A stretch of 64,000 bases of DNA from Blautia sp. An81 (GCF_002161285.1 NZ_NFHH01000013.1:1-64000); one strand, 5' to 3'; positions 17,260-25,774 are shown, counted from the first letter of the stretch. The notes: generated from the letters alone by a model not told the origin. Made by a program: numbers and translations.

Positions 17260-18531
17260 ATGCCAGAAATAGAGATTATAGCGGCAACTAAAACACTGCA
17301 GCAACAGCCGCTATCCGTTGCGACTCGCAAGAAGCGGGTCGCCGCCTATGCCCGGGTTTCTACGGAACAGGACGAGCAGCAATCCAGTTATGAGGCGCAG
17401 GTGGATTTCTACACCCGCCATATCAAAAGCAATCCTGACTGGGAGTTTGTAGAAGTGTTTGCGGAGCGCGGTATTACCGGCACCAATACCAAGAACCGGG
17501 AAAACTTCAACCGGATGATCGATCTGGCTTTGAATGGCGGCATCGACATTATCCTGACCAAGTCCATCTCCCGTTTCGCCCGGAATACAGTAGATACACT
17601 TCAAACCGTACGGGAACTTAAGGCGGTTGGTGTCGAGGTGCGGTTCGAGAAAGAGAACTTACATACTTTTGACCCGAAGTGTGAGATGATGCTCACGATC
17701 ATGAGTTCTCTGGCACAGGAAGAAAGCCGCTCCATCAGTGAGAACGTCCGCTGGGGCAAACAGAAAAGTATGCGGGACGGGAAAGTGTCCCTGGCCTACT
17801 CGCGTTTCCTCGGTTATAAAAAGGGCGCGGATGGCAGACCGGAGATTGTGGAAGAAGAAGCTGCTATTATCCGCAAAATCTATGACTTATTTCTATCCGG
17901 CAAGACCATCAATGAGATTGCCGCCATCCTGACGAATATGGGCGTCCTGACGCCAGCAGGCAGAGCCAAATGGAGCGTCAGCACTGTCCGCAGCATTCTC
18001 AGTAACGAGAAATACAAAGGTGAGGCACTTCTCCAGAAAACCTTTACCGTAGACTATCTGACTAAAGAAGTCCGGAGAAACAACGGCGAGGTGCCATCCG
18101 TCCGTGTGCGCAACTCCCATGAACCAATCATAGAGCCGGAAGTGTTTGACCGGGTGCAGTCGATGCTGGCGACATCCGCCAAGCGCCGGGCGAAAGTACG
18201 CACGAAGCTCCCATTCGCCGGAAAACTTATCTGCGGTGATTGCGGTAGTTTTTATGGCCACAAAGTCTGGCGGCTACGCAGTACAGGCGAGCATTACAAT
18301 GTTTGGTACTGTAACCACAAGTACGACGGCGACAAGACCTGCGATTCTCCCAGACTCCGGGATGAGGAAGTCAAAGCGGCCTTTGAGAAAATGCTGCAAA
18401 AATGTGGCGATCCCAATCCCGTCTATACCGATGAGAGGTGGAATAAGCTGGTGGAGTCCGTCAAGGTCTGCCGGGGCGGCCACCTGATCTTCACCTTAAC
18501 GGAGGGCAGGGTTGTGAAGGTTACGCTCTAG
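17260..18531 (+). CDS. Large serine recombinase, second of a tandem pair
   Basis: 423 residues, with the same domain order as the gene before it. The catalytic Ser is at about residue 34 (VAAYARVSTEQDE), then LTKSISRFARNTV, the Recombinase domain (SVSTVRSILSNEKYKGEALLQ) and a zinc ribbon (CGDCGSFYG ... WYCNHKYDGDKTC). It starts 2 nt after the stop of the first recombinase, with GGAGG about 11 nt upstream inside that gene, so the pair is co-translated. The two are clearly homologous but diverged. Paired serine recombinases acting together occur in SCCmec (CcrA/CcrB), which is a precedent for joint action, not proof. Confidence 0.9.
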   Translation: MPEIEIIAATKTLQQQPLSVATRKKRVAAYARVSTEQDEQQSSYEAQVDFYTRHIKSNPDWEFVEVFAERGITGTNTKNRENFNRMIDLALNGGIDIILTKSISRFARNTVDTLQTVRELKAVGVEVRFEKENLHTFDPKCEMMLTIMSSLAQEESRSISENVRWGKQKSMRDGKVSLAYSRFLGYKKGADGRPEIVEEEAAIIRKIYDLFLSGKTINEIAAILTNMGVLTPAGRAKWSVSTVRSILSNEKYKGEALLQKTFTVDYLTKEVRRNNGEVPSVRVRNSHEPIIEPEVFDRVQSMLATSAKRRAKVRTKLPFAGKLICGDCGSFYGHKVWRLRSTGEHYNVWYCNHKYDGDKTCDSPRLRDEEVKAAFEKMLQKCGDPNPVYTDERWNKLVESVKVCRGGHLIFTLTEGRVVKVTL

Positions 18532-18634
18532 AGGCATTAATTACATCACGGCTTACAATGCTTATACGCCGTAAAATAACATCAAAAACAATAGATAGCC
18601 ACCGCTACCATTCTGTAATCACAATAATTAATGC

Positions 18635-18663
18635 TTGACAGGCTCCTGAGATTTCACTATAAT
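18635..18663 (+). promoter_or_regulatory. Consensus promoter of the efflux cargo operon
   Basis: TTGACA (18635-18640), a 17-nt spacer and TATAAT (18658-18663) form a perfect sigma-A promoter with initiation near 18670. It serves the nitroreductase-MATE-GNAT-MATE genes. Between it and the first gene lies a terminator hairpin. Confidence 0.88.
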
Positions 18664-18711
18664 GATAATCGTAAAATTTGAGTGGACTTTTCCGGATTCG
18701 GTCATCTTTTT

Positions 18712-18750
18712 GCCACACAGCTATCTTGTGATAGCCGTGTGGCTTTTTTG
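18712..18750 (+). terminator. Leader terminator (likely attenuator) before the nitroreductase
   Basis: GCCACACAGCTATC (18712-18725), loop TTGT, and GATAGCCGTGTGGC (18730-18743) followed by TTTTTT. It lies about 40 nt after the transcription start and 50 nt before the first gene, so most transcripts should stop here unless read-through is induced. No clear leader peptide was found. Confidence 0.85.
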
Positions 18751-18796
18751 TTGCCCGTATCTCGGAAGTGTTGGCAGAATGGAGGACTATATCAGT

Positions 18797-19318
18797 ATGG
18801 GAAATAATTTTTTGTCTCTGATCAAGACGCGCCGCAGTGTAAGGGCTTATAAATCGGAGCCTGTCCCTTCCGAGGCGCTGGACGCTGTACTGGAAGCGGG
18901 GACTTACGCACCTACTGGCGGAGGACATCAATCTCCCACTATCATAGCAATTACAGACCCCAAATATAGACAGGAGATTGCAAAACTAAATGCAGAAGTG
19001 ATGGGAAGCAATGCAGACCCCTATTATGGCGCGCCTGTCGTGATTTTGGTTCTGGCAGATGGCTCCGCAAGCACCTTTGTGGAAGACGGAAGCTGCGTTC
19101 TTGAAAATATGATGCTCGCTGCCCATGCCCTTGGTCTGGGAACCGTATGGGTGCATCGGGAACGTGAGATTTTTGACAGTGAAAAAGGCAAGGCTCTCCT
19201 GCGGGAGTGGAAGCTGCCGGAAACCTTGCGCGGCGTCGGTGCGATTGCATTGGGTTATCCAGCCCAGGAAGCCGGTCAACCCGCAGCACGCAAACAAAAC
19301 TATATTGTTCGGATTTAA
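18797..19318 (+). CDS. Nitroreductase family protein (island cargo)
   Basis: A 173-residue FMN-dependent nitroreductase. FLSLIKTRRSVRAYKSEPVP (about 4-23) supplies the Arg residues for FMN, then LEAGTYAPTGGGHQ (about 33-46), the ENMMLAAHALGLGTVWV helix (about 104-120) and C-terminal GAIALGYPAQEAG. It would reduce nitro or quinone compounds with NAD(P)H. I chose the ATG at 18797, with GGAGG 11 nt upstream; the open frame to 18662 crosses the attenuator and is not credible. First gene of the cargo operon. Confidence 0.88.
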   Translation: MGNNFLSLIKTRRSVRAYKSEPVPSEALDAVLEAGTYAPTGGGHQSPTIIAITDPKYRQEIAKLNAEVMGSNADPYYGAPVVILVLADGSASTFVEDGSCVLENMMLAAHALGLGTVWVHREREIFDSEKGKALLREWKLPETLRGVGAIALGYPAQEAGQPAARKQNYIVRI

Positions 19319-19378
19319 TGTCCTGCTGTCCGGCGCAGTTTTCCTGCGCCGGACAATTTGTGGACGAGGAGGTAGAGT

Positions 19379-20740
19379 ATGCAGACGAATAACAAAATGG
19401 CGGTTGCTCCTGTCGGAAAGCTCATCTGGCAAATGTCGCTGCCACCGCTGATCTCCATGTTTCTGCAATATTCCTATAATCTGATAGACAGCGCGTTTGT
19501 AGCGCGGCTGAGTGAGAATGCGCTGACGGCTGTTTCTCTGTCATTCCCGATTACAACACTGATGAATGCGGCGTCTATCTGGATTGGTGTCGGCGTGAAT
19601 GTACTGATTGCGGGGTATCTTGGACAGAAAAAGCAGGATGAAGCAAATACCACCGTTACACACGGATTGTTACTGGCCTTTGGAATTGGGGCTTTGCTCA
19701 ATCTTCTGTCATTGCTGATTATGAAACCCTACTTTCGGGCATTCACCAATAATGAAGAAATTTATCAGTTGAGCATTGCCTATATGAGCGTATGTTCGTT
19801 CATGCAAATTCCCAATATGGTGCATATCGCCATCCAGAAGATGATACAGGCCACCGGAAATATGGTCGCTCCCATGTGGTTCCAGATTGCGGGCGTGGTG
19901 GTCAATTTTGCGCTCAATCCCATTCTGATTTTTGGTGTTGGCATTTTCCCCACTATGGGAATCCGTGGCTCTGCGGTGGCTACTGTTGCAGGCTATTTGC
20001 TGTCCATGATTTTGGCATTTGTCTTGCTGCTGGGCAAAAAACAGAAAGTGCGGATAAAGATCAAAGGATTTCGTTTGCAAAAGCGGCTGATCGGCCGCAT
20101 TTTCGCCCTTGGACTGCCGTCTTTCATTATGAATGCCCTCAGTTCGTTTATGGTGACGTTCGTCAATCTGTTTCTGGTGGCGTATTCCGATACGGCAATC
20201 GCTTTCTTCGGCGCGTATTTTAAGGTGCAGCAGTTGATCGTTATGACGGTAAACGGCTTGATCCAGGGCTGTTTGCCTGTCATGCGGTTTAACTATGGCG
20301 CGGGCAACAGTGAAAGGCTGCATGCCGCTTTCCGATACGGAACTGCTTTGGTCACTGGCATGATGATACTGGGGACGTTGGCCATCCTCCTCTTTCCAGC
20401 GCAGATTTTGGGATTATTTACGGCGTCGGAAGCCATGCGCTCCTTTGGAATATCCGCTATGCGGATTATGGCGGCCAGCTACCTGTTTTGCGGCCTCTCT
20501 ACGATGATTTCCACCTATTTTCAGGCTACAGAACAATTAATGCCCAGTATGTTGATTCAACTGTTGCGGCAACTTCTCCTGCTCATTCCATTCATGTGGT
20601 GCTTGGAAAAGCTCCTGAAGATTACCGGGATCTGGCTGTCCTTTCCTGTCGCCGAAGCGACAACATTTGTTCTGGCGTTCCTGCTTTTTCAGGCAGGCAA
20701 GAGAAAAGAAGCACTTTGTGGCGATGCAAAGACACAGTAG
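19379..20740 (+). CDS. MATE family efflux transporter (island cargo, first)
   Basis: A 453-residue multidrug/toxin extrusion transporter with 12 hydrophobic segments in two homologous halves. Features include the N-terminal LIWQMSLPPLISMFLQYSYN (about 14-33), the first-half VGVNVLIAGYLGQKK and the second-half IQGCLPVMRFNYGAGN. MATE proteins expel cationic drugs or metabolites in exchange for Na+ or H+. GAGGAGG precedes the ATG. A second MATE gene lies two genes on; the two differ considerably, so they are not a recent duplication. Confidence 0.92.
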   Translation: MQTNNKMAVAPVGKLIWQMSLPPLISMFLQYSYNLIDSAFVARLSENALTAVSLSFPITTLMNAASIWIGVGVNVLIAGYLGQKKQDEANTTVTHGLLLAFGIGALLNLLSLLIMKPYFRAFTNNEEIYQLSIAYMSVCSFMQIPNMVHIAIQKMIQATGNMVAPMWFQIAGVVVNFALNPILIFGVGIFPTMGIRGSAVATVAGYLLSMILAFVLLLGKKQKVRIKIKGFRLQKRLIGRIFALGLPSFIMNALSSFMVTFVNLFLVAYSDTAIAFFGAYFKVQQLIVMTVNGLIQGCLPVMRFNYGAGNSERLHAAFRYGTALVTGMMILGTLAILLFPAQILGLFTASEAMRSFGISAMRIMAASYLFCGLSTMISTYFQATEQLMPSMLIQLLRQLLLLIPFMWCLEKLLKITGIWLSFPVAEATTFVLAFLLFQAGKRKEALCGDAKTQ

Positions 20741-20761
20741 AAATCAGGAAGGAGAGACAAT

Positions 20762-21181
20762 ATGGAGATACAGATTAAAAAGGGGCTTGATTCCCTACAA
20801 ACAGAAACAGTACTTCGCCTTCTATCACAGACTGTATGGGCGTGCAGCAGGAGGAAAGAAGCAATTATTGAGTCATGGAAACATTCTGTCTGCTATGGAG
20901 CTTATACCGCTGACGGAAGACAAATCGGATTTGCGAGAGTTATAACAGACTATGCCACCCAGTACTATATTTGCGATGTTGTTGTGGATGTGGATTTCCG
21001 TCACAGAGGTGTAGGTACTTCTCTCTTAAAAACGATTACAACAGAAGATACCTACCGTTCCTTGCTGGGCATGCTGATCACAGAAGAGGCTGAACGGTTT
21101 TATGAGCCCTTCGGTTTCCGAAAAGATTCAATCTGTTTTATGACAAGAAAAGGAATACCGGAGGTAGCCACGAATGAATGA
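20762..21181 (+). CDS. GNAT family N-acetyltransferase (island cargo)
   Basis: A 139-residue GNAT-fold acetyltransferase. Motif A, VVVDVDFRHRGVGTSLLKTI (about 75-94), with the R/Q-x-x-G-x-G/A pattern binds acetyl-CoA; an ERFYEPFGFRKDS motif B follows (about 113-125). Substrate unknown. It is placed between two drug-efflux genes and overlaps the second by 8 nt, so it is part of the same transcript and could modify a toxic compound. Confidence 0.88.
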   Translation: MEIQIKKGLDSLQTETVLRLLSQTVWACSRRKEAIIESWKHSVCYGAYTADGRQIGFARVITDYATQYYICDVVVDVDFRHRGVGTSLLKTITTEDTYRSLLGMLITEEAERFYEPFGFRKDSICFMTRKGIPEVATNE

Positions 21182-22505
21182 TACTTTCATGAAAGAGAAG
21201 CCAATATTGCCGCTGATTTTATCCATGTCCCTACCCATGGTGTTATCCATGCTGGTCAATTCCCTCTACAACATTGTGGACAGCTTTTTTGTCGCGCAGA
21301 TCAGCGAGGAAGCGATGACAGCGTTATCCCTGGTTTACCCGGTTCAAAATTTTATCAATGCTGTGGGCATTGGGTTTGGCGTTGGGATCAATGCAGTGAT
21401 CGCCTTCCATCTGGGGGCTAAGGATCACAAAAAAGCGGATCAGGCCGCCACCCAGGGACTTGTGCTTGCCGTGATTCATGGCGTTGTTATGACAGTCTGC
21501 TGTATCGCCATCATGCCGGTTTTCCTGCGGATGTTCACTTCATCCGAAGCGGTCATTGAACTTGGCGTCCGCTATTCTATCGTTGCGTTCGCCTTTACGC
21601 TCATTGTTACCGTCAGCATGGCGTTTGAGAAACTGTTCCAGGCAGTAGGAAACATGAAGACAACCATGATCAGCCTGATGTGCGGGTGCATCACAAACAT
21701 CGTCTTAGACCCCGTTCTGATTTTTGGCTATGGCCCATTCCCGGAAATGGGAATTGAAGGCGCTGCGCTGGCAACCGGCATCGGACAGGCTCTGACACTG
21801 GCGATTTACCTTGTAGTCTATCTTTTGCGGCCAATTCGCGTGCATATCCGCAGGCAGTACATTTTGCCCAGCAAAAAGATGGTCATCAAGCTGTATTCTA
21901 TCGGCATTCCCGCAACCCTGAATCTTGCACTTCCGTCTCTTTTGATTTCGGCGCTCAATGGGATTTTAGCTGCCTATTCCGAAGTGTATATTCTGGTTTT
22001 GGGGATCTATTACAAATTGCAGACATTCATCTATCTTCCGGCGAATGGCATTGTGCAGGGGATGCGCCCCCTGATCGGCTATAACTACGGTGCGGGGGAG
22101 CACAAACGGGTCAGCCAGATTTATCAGATCGTTTTGTGCATGAGTGGTATTATTATGGTGTTTGGAACAGTAATATGCCTACTGATCCCAGGCCAGTTGA
22201 TGGGGCTGTTTACCCACACAGAGGCGACGATTCGGGCCGGGGAAACGGCCCTGCGTATCATCGGTGCCGGTTTTATCGTCTCGGCGGTTTCTGTTACCTC
22301 TTCCGGCGCATTGGAGGGACTTGGAAAAGGCACCCCTTCTTTACTGATTTCCCTTTGCCGGTATGTAGTAGTTATTATCCCGACTGCGTTTTTACTCAGC
22401 AGACTTTTCAGAGCGGTTGGCGTCTGGAATGCGTTTTGGATCACGGAGGTGATTACTGCGATCATTTCCATTTGTGTTTACCGCAAGGCAATAGCAAGGC
22501 CGTAA
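21174..22505 (+). CDS. MATE family efflux transporter (island cargo, second)
   Basis: A 443-residue MATE transporter, 12 hydrophobic segments. It shows LPLILSMSLPMVLSMLVNSL (about 11-30), IVDSFFVAQISEEAMTALS and GIVQGMRPLIGYNYGAGEHK (about 284-303). The start overlaps the GNAT gene by 8 nt, with GGAGG just upstream. It is the last gene of the cargo operon. Confidence 0.92.
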   Translation: MNDTFMKEKPILPLILSMSLPMVLSMLVNSLYNIVDSFFVAQISEEAMTALSLVYPVQNFINAVGIGFGVGINAVIAFHLGAKDHKKADQAATQGLVLAVIHGVVMTVCCIAIMPVFLRMFTSSEAVIELGVRYSIVAFAFTLIVTVSMAFEKLFQAVGNMKTTMISLMCGCITNIVLDPVLIFGYGPFPEMGIEGAALATGIGQALTLAIYLVVYLLRPIRVHIRRQYILPSKKMVIKLYSIGIPATLNLALPSLLISALNGILAAYSEVYILVLGIYYKLQTFIYLPANGIVQGMRPLIGYNYGAGEHKRVSQIYQIVLCMSGIIMVFGTVICLLIPGQLMGLFTHTEATIRAGETALRIIGAGFIVSAVSVTSSGALEGLGKGTPSLLISLCRYVVVIIPTAFLLSRLFRAVGVWNAFWITEVITAIISICVYRKAIARP

Positions 22506-22785
22506 TCAACTATGCTGTCCGAGGTAAGATTTACCAGTTGCATCAGAGGGAAAAATGGGAGATTTCTTTATGGCGTATCAATAAGCGCCTCAAGTTGCTC
22601 CGCAGTGCTTTTTCTATTGTGCAAAAAACACCCGTGTCACTTCTAAGAAAAAGCGGTGCGGGGAGAACCTTCTGTGTCAAAAGTGGTGTTGTAGACCAAT
22701 TATTAGAATTGGCCTTTTTCCTCTCATTTTCCCCATTGGTGCAATCTGATCTCCAAGCAAAGCCTGAAATAATCTAAAAGAGTGC
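22506..22785. other. Non-coding tail of the island, no recognisable gene
   Basis: The 280 bases between the second MATE gene and the hairpin before tRNA-Ser contain only overlapping frames with no ribosome sites and no family resemblance. They may hold remnants of an earlier gene or an att site, but I cannot identify one. Confidence 0.4.
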
Positions 22786-22820
22786 AAAAATGGGACACCC
22801 CGTTATTTACAGGGTGTCCT
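22786..22820 (-). terminator. Terminator of tRNA-Ser
   Basis: GGACACCC and GGGTGTCC (22793-22800 with 22812-22819) form an 8-bp stem, followed on the minus strand by ATTTTTG. The right inverted repeat lies between it and the tRNA, so the tRNA-Ser precursor reads through the repeat. Confidence 0.7.
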
Positions 22821-22840
22821 ATAATTCCTCGCCGCTACGC

Positions 22841-22860
22841 GATATCCATAGACGACGTCA
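22841..22860 (-). repeat. Right 20-bp inverted repeat of the accessory island
   Basis: GATATCCATAGACGACGTCA, the exact reverse complement of 14595-14614. It lies 8 bases from the 3' end of tRNA-Ser. Confidence 0.8.
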
Positions 22861-22868
22861 TAATCTGA

Positions 22869-22955
22869 CGGAGATGGTGGGAGTCGAACCCACGCGCCCC
22901 TGGGGACCTATCGCATTTCGAGTGCGACCTCTTACGACCACTTGAGTACATCTCC
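22869..22955 (-). tRNA. tRNA-Ser(CGA)
   Basis: An 87-nt class II tRNA. The acceptor stem GGAGATG/CATCTCC is perfect, the anticodon loop CTCGAAA gives CGA, a long variable arm is present (GGTCCCCAGGGGCG region), the T-loop is GTTCGACTC, and the discriminator base is G as in serine tRNAs. CCA is not encoded. It reads UCG codons. Confidence 0.95.
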
Positions 22956-22982
22956 AGAAAATTTATGTTTCAGACGAAACTT

Positions 22983-23011
22983 ATTATATCTCCCCCATGG
23001 GTCCAGGTCAA
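22983..23011 (-). promoter_or_regulatory. Promoter of tRNA-Ser
   Basis: Minus strand TTGACC (23006-23011), a 17-nt spacer and TATAAT (22983-22988) lie about 28 nt before the mature tRNA 5' end. Confidence 0.85.
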
Positions 23012-23025
23012 GAAATTTTTAAGGC

Positions 23026-23085
23026 AAAAAGCCCAGGCGCCGAACCAGTACACTAGGCAGTATCTGTTCGCGTCTGAGCCTTTTT
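23026..23085. terminator. Long imperfect hairpin with A/T runs at both ends
   Basis: AAAAAGCCCAGGCGCC...GTAC and GTATCTGTTCGCGTCTGAGC...TTTTT form a stem of about 25 pairs with mismatches. It probably ends the minus-strand transcript from the Glu-rich protein gene. Confidence 0.7.
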
Positions 23086-23118
23086 AGCACAGTTCATCTG
23101 TCACTATTTTCCTGAAAT

Positions 23119-24144
23119 TCAGAGCTGGGGAGTATCAATGACTCTGTACCAATACCCAAACCGTTTTCCTCTTCCCGAAGCCTTCCCGCAGTCCTTAAAG
23201 TAGGGAAATCCAAACATATTGGCCATAAGCCCTTCCTGCCGTTCATAAATCCCCGGCACTCCCAATATGTATCTTCCATCCTCTTCTCTTTTCCCCAGAA
23301 GCAGGTGGCCGTAATTTTTCATTCCATATCTGAGGAAATTATTGTTCATCAGTCCCCTGTCCCGTCTCCCCAGAATCCGGAAATCTGCCGGAGTGATCTT
23401 CCTGCATTCGTTAATTTCATCGTCTCCAAAAGGAGTCCACCTGTTCCTGGCTGCTGCCGCTGACTGGCTCTCCATTTCCGGGCTGTCAGCAATCCTGATA
23501 TTCTCCTCTGCTTCTTCCGTCTCCGGCGCCACAGGAGTTTCCGGCTTCTGTTCCTCTGCCATGGGAATACTGTCGGTTTCTTCAGCTTCTTCCTCATACA
23601 TATTTTCCGTATACGGCTCTTCCTCCTCAGAAATTTTCTGTTCTTCCTGTTCCCGCTCTTCTGCAGTCTCCTGAGGTGCAGATTCTTCTGTCGGCAGCTC
23701 TTCTTCAGCTTCCGCCTCTTCTTCAGGGGCTGAGATTTCCTGCTCTTTCTTAAAAGGCAGTTCTATCATCTCAGGCCTTACCGGCTGTTCGTCCCAGCCG
23801 CTTGCATAGGTTTCTCCATTTTCTCCCAGGATCAGCAGTCCCCCTAAATCACTCAGACTGTAGCTGCTGTCTCCCATATGGTCCTCTCTCATCTCCAGCT
23901 CAAACTGTGCCTGATTTCCTGCCAGTTCTCCCTGACCCAGAAGGACTCCTCTGCAGATTTTTCCTTCTCTTACATAACCATAGGCTTTTGCCTTTACAGA
24001 ATCCCTTCCCGGAATTCCTTCTAGTTTAAAGTTCATTCTGCAGATTCCATTCCTGGCTTCTACTTTGATAAATCCTTTTCCGTCTCCCTTCTTTCCCTGA
24101 AGATACTCATATACATATGCGATAAATCTCCTATATCCCGGCAT
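23119..24144 (-). CDS. Hypothetical protein with a Glu-rich central region (possibly DUF6128)
   Basis: 341 residues in three parts. The N-terminal domain (about 1-130) opens with FIAYVYEYLQGKKGD and continues VKAKAYGYVREGKICRGVLL. A low-complexity Glu/Pro/Thr-rich linker covers about 135-245. A conserved C-terminal domain (about 250-341) ends with MFGFPYFKDCGKASGRGKRF and YRVIDTPQL. No signal peptide or catalytic motif is visible. Proteins of this layout are frequent in Lachnospiraceae and I recall them as DUF6128; this was not checked. It lies 11 nt after the ABC-F gene. Confidence 0.65.
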   Translation of the reverse strand: MPGYRRFIAYVYEYLQGKKGDGKGFIKVEARNGICRMNFKLEGIPGRDSVKAKAYGYVREGKICRGVLLGQGELAGNQAQFELEMREDHMGDSSYSLSDLGGLLILGENGETYASGWDEQPVRPEMIELPFKKEQEISAPEEEAEAEEELPTEESAPQETAEEREQEEQKISEEEEPYTENMYEEEAEETDSIPMAEEQKPETPVAPETEEAEENIRIADSPEMESQSAAAARNRWTPFGDDEINECRKITPADFRILGRRDRGLMNNNFLRYGMKNYGHLLLGKREEDGRYILGVPGIYERQEGLMANMFGFPYFKDCGKASGRGKRFGYWYRVIDTPQL

Positions 24145-24155
24145 AAGCCCTTCCT

Positions 24156-25754
24156 TTAGACTCTTATCCCTAAAGTATATGAGTCCTCTCCGTCTTTAGA
24201 ACCTTTCCTCTGCATTTCTCCTTCATCCAGACTAAGAACTCTGGTTGCCGTCCGTTGCCGGAATCTCACATCGTGTTCCACTGCCAGCAGGGTAGGCCTG
24301 TATTCTAAAAGCAGGTTTTCAATCTGAATCCTAGTGAATACGTCAATATAGTTCAGCGGCTCATCCCATACATACAAATGTGCAGGCGTAAGAAGGCTGG
24401 ATGCCAGAAGGACCTTTTTCTTCTGCCCTTCTGAAAATTCCTCCATATTCTTTCTAAACTGATTCCTGTCCATATCCATCTGTCTGAGAATGGCGCAGAA
24501 CAAGCTTTCATCCAGTTTTCTTTCCCTGCAGAACTCTCGGATACTGCCTTTGAGAAAAGAAGTGTCCTGACTGATATAAGACACGATAAGCCCTGATGCA
24601 GTCTTCAGTTCCCCTGTTTCTGCAGGGCCTTCTCCCTGTCTGAACTGGGGACTTTCTGTAGCTTTTTCCATGAGCTTTTTCAGCAGAGTAGATTTTCCCT
24701 GTCCGTTTCTTCCTGTAATAAATATCCTCTCTCCCTGGGTAATTTCAAAATTCAGCTCTTTGAAAAGCTCTTTACTGCCGTCGGTATACTTTAAGCCATA
24801 TCCATCCGCCCATACCAGTCTGTCCTTATGATATTTCAGAGGCATCATTTTAAGAGCCGTAATTTCCTCAATATCCTGAAGAAGTCCCTCCTGCTCCCGG
24901 ATTTCCCTATCTATACGCTTTTCCATCTGTCTGACCCTGCTCTGCATCTTTTTGGTCTTTGCGCCAATATAGGCTCTGGTAGGACGGTCATGTTCCTTTG
25001 TAGGATCAAAGCCGATTTTAGAGCTTTCACTCTTTTCCGCCCACTGTTTTGTCTGGCCTGCAGCCTCTCTAAGCTTTCCGATGGCCTTTCTGTGCTTTTC
25101 ATTCTCTCTCCTGGCAAACTCGTCTTTGCGCCGCTTATTCTCCTCCCAGGAGCTGAAATTGCCGTTTTGGATCTCTATGGTCTTTCGGTTCAGCACCAGT
25201 ATATGATCGATACAGGCATCCAGCAGGTCCCGGTCATGAGATACCAGGATAAATCCTTTCTTTCCCTTCAGGTAACCTTTAACAGTCTCTCTGGATTCCT
25301 GGTCCAGATGATTGGTGGGCTCATCCAAAAGCAGAAAATCATTTTCTCCTGAAAAAAGCACTGCCAAAAGAAGTTTTGTCTGTTCTCCAAAACTGAGGGT
25401 ATCAAACTTCCGATACAACAGGTCTCCCCCCAGTCCCAGCTTATCCATCTCGCAGAACACCCGCCACTGCTCACATCCCGGCTTTAATTCTTCCAGAAAC
25501 TCTGCCGCTGTCTTTTCCCTGTTCTCTGCCTTCAGCACATAGGGAAAGTAATCAAAAGGCGTACTCCCAGTAATACTTCCCTTATAGGCGTATTCTCCTA
25601 ACAGCAGTTTCAGAAAAGTTGTCTTTCCTTTTCCATTTCTTCCTGCAAAACCCAGTTTCCAATCCGTGTCAATGGAAAAAGAAACATTCTCAAAAATATT
25701 GTCAAAGCTTCCCTCATAACCGAAGGTCAGACCCCTTACATTTATCTGAGACAT
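24156..25754 (-). CDS. ABC-F ATPase, Lsa/CplR-like
   Basis: A 532-residue protein with two ABC domains and no membrane part. Walker A1 is GRNGKGKTTFLKLLLG (about 38-53), signature 1 is TLSFGEQTK, and the Walker B is LLLDEPTNHLD. An interdomain linker rich in charged residues (about 215-305) follows, then Walker A2 GRNGQGKSTLLKKL and a degenerate second signature, FSEGQKKK, before YVWDEPLNYIDVF. The WDEPLNYxD sequence and overall length match the Lsa/CplR group, which rescues ribosomes from lincosamides, streptogramins A and pleuromutilins. Resistance is inferred, not shown. The long upstream leader supports drug-inducible control. Confidence 0.87.
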   Translation of the reverse strand: MSQINVRGLTFGYEGSFDNIFENVSFSIDTDWKLGFAGRNGKGKTTFLKLLLGEYAYKGSITGSTPFDYFPYVLKAENREKTAAEFLEELKPGCEQWRVFCEMDKLGLGGDLLYRKFDTLSFGEQTKLLLAVLFSGENDFLLLDEPTNHLDQESRETVKGYLKGKKGFILVSHDRDLLDACIDHILVLNRKTIEIQNGNFSSWEENKRRKDEFARRENEKHRKAIGKLREAAGQTKQWAEKSESSKIGFDPTKEHDRPTRAYIGAKTKKMQSRVRQMEKRIDREIREQEGLLQDIEEITALKMMPLKYHKDRLVWADGYGLKYTDGSKELFKELNFEITQGERIFITGRNGQGKSTLLKKLMEKATESPQFRQGEGPAETGELKTASGLIVSYISQDTSFLKGSIREFCRERKLDESLFCAILRQMDMDRNQFRKNMEEFSEGQKKKVLLASSLLTPAHLYVWDEPLNYIDVFTRIQIENLLLEYRPTLLAVEHDVRFRQRTATRVLSLDEGEMQRKGSKDGEDSYTLGIRV

Positions 25755-25774
25755 ATCTATCCCTCCTCTTATCC

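Noticed and set aside
22136-22777. A 213-residue frame overlapping the second MATE gene
   Set aside because: Most of it is another frame of the transporter; the rest shows no family resemblance.
14595-22860. The island as a complete conjugative element or prophage
   Set aside because: No relaxase, coupling protein, type IV secretion, terminase or capsid gene is present.
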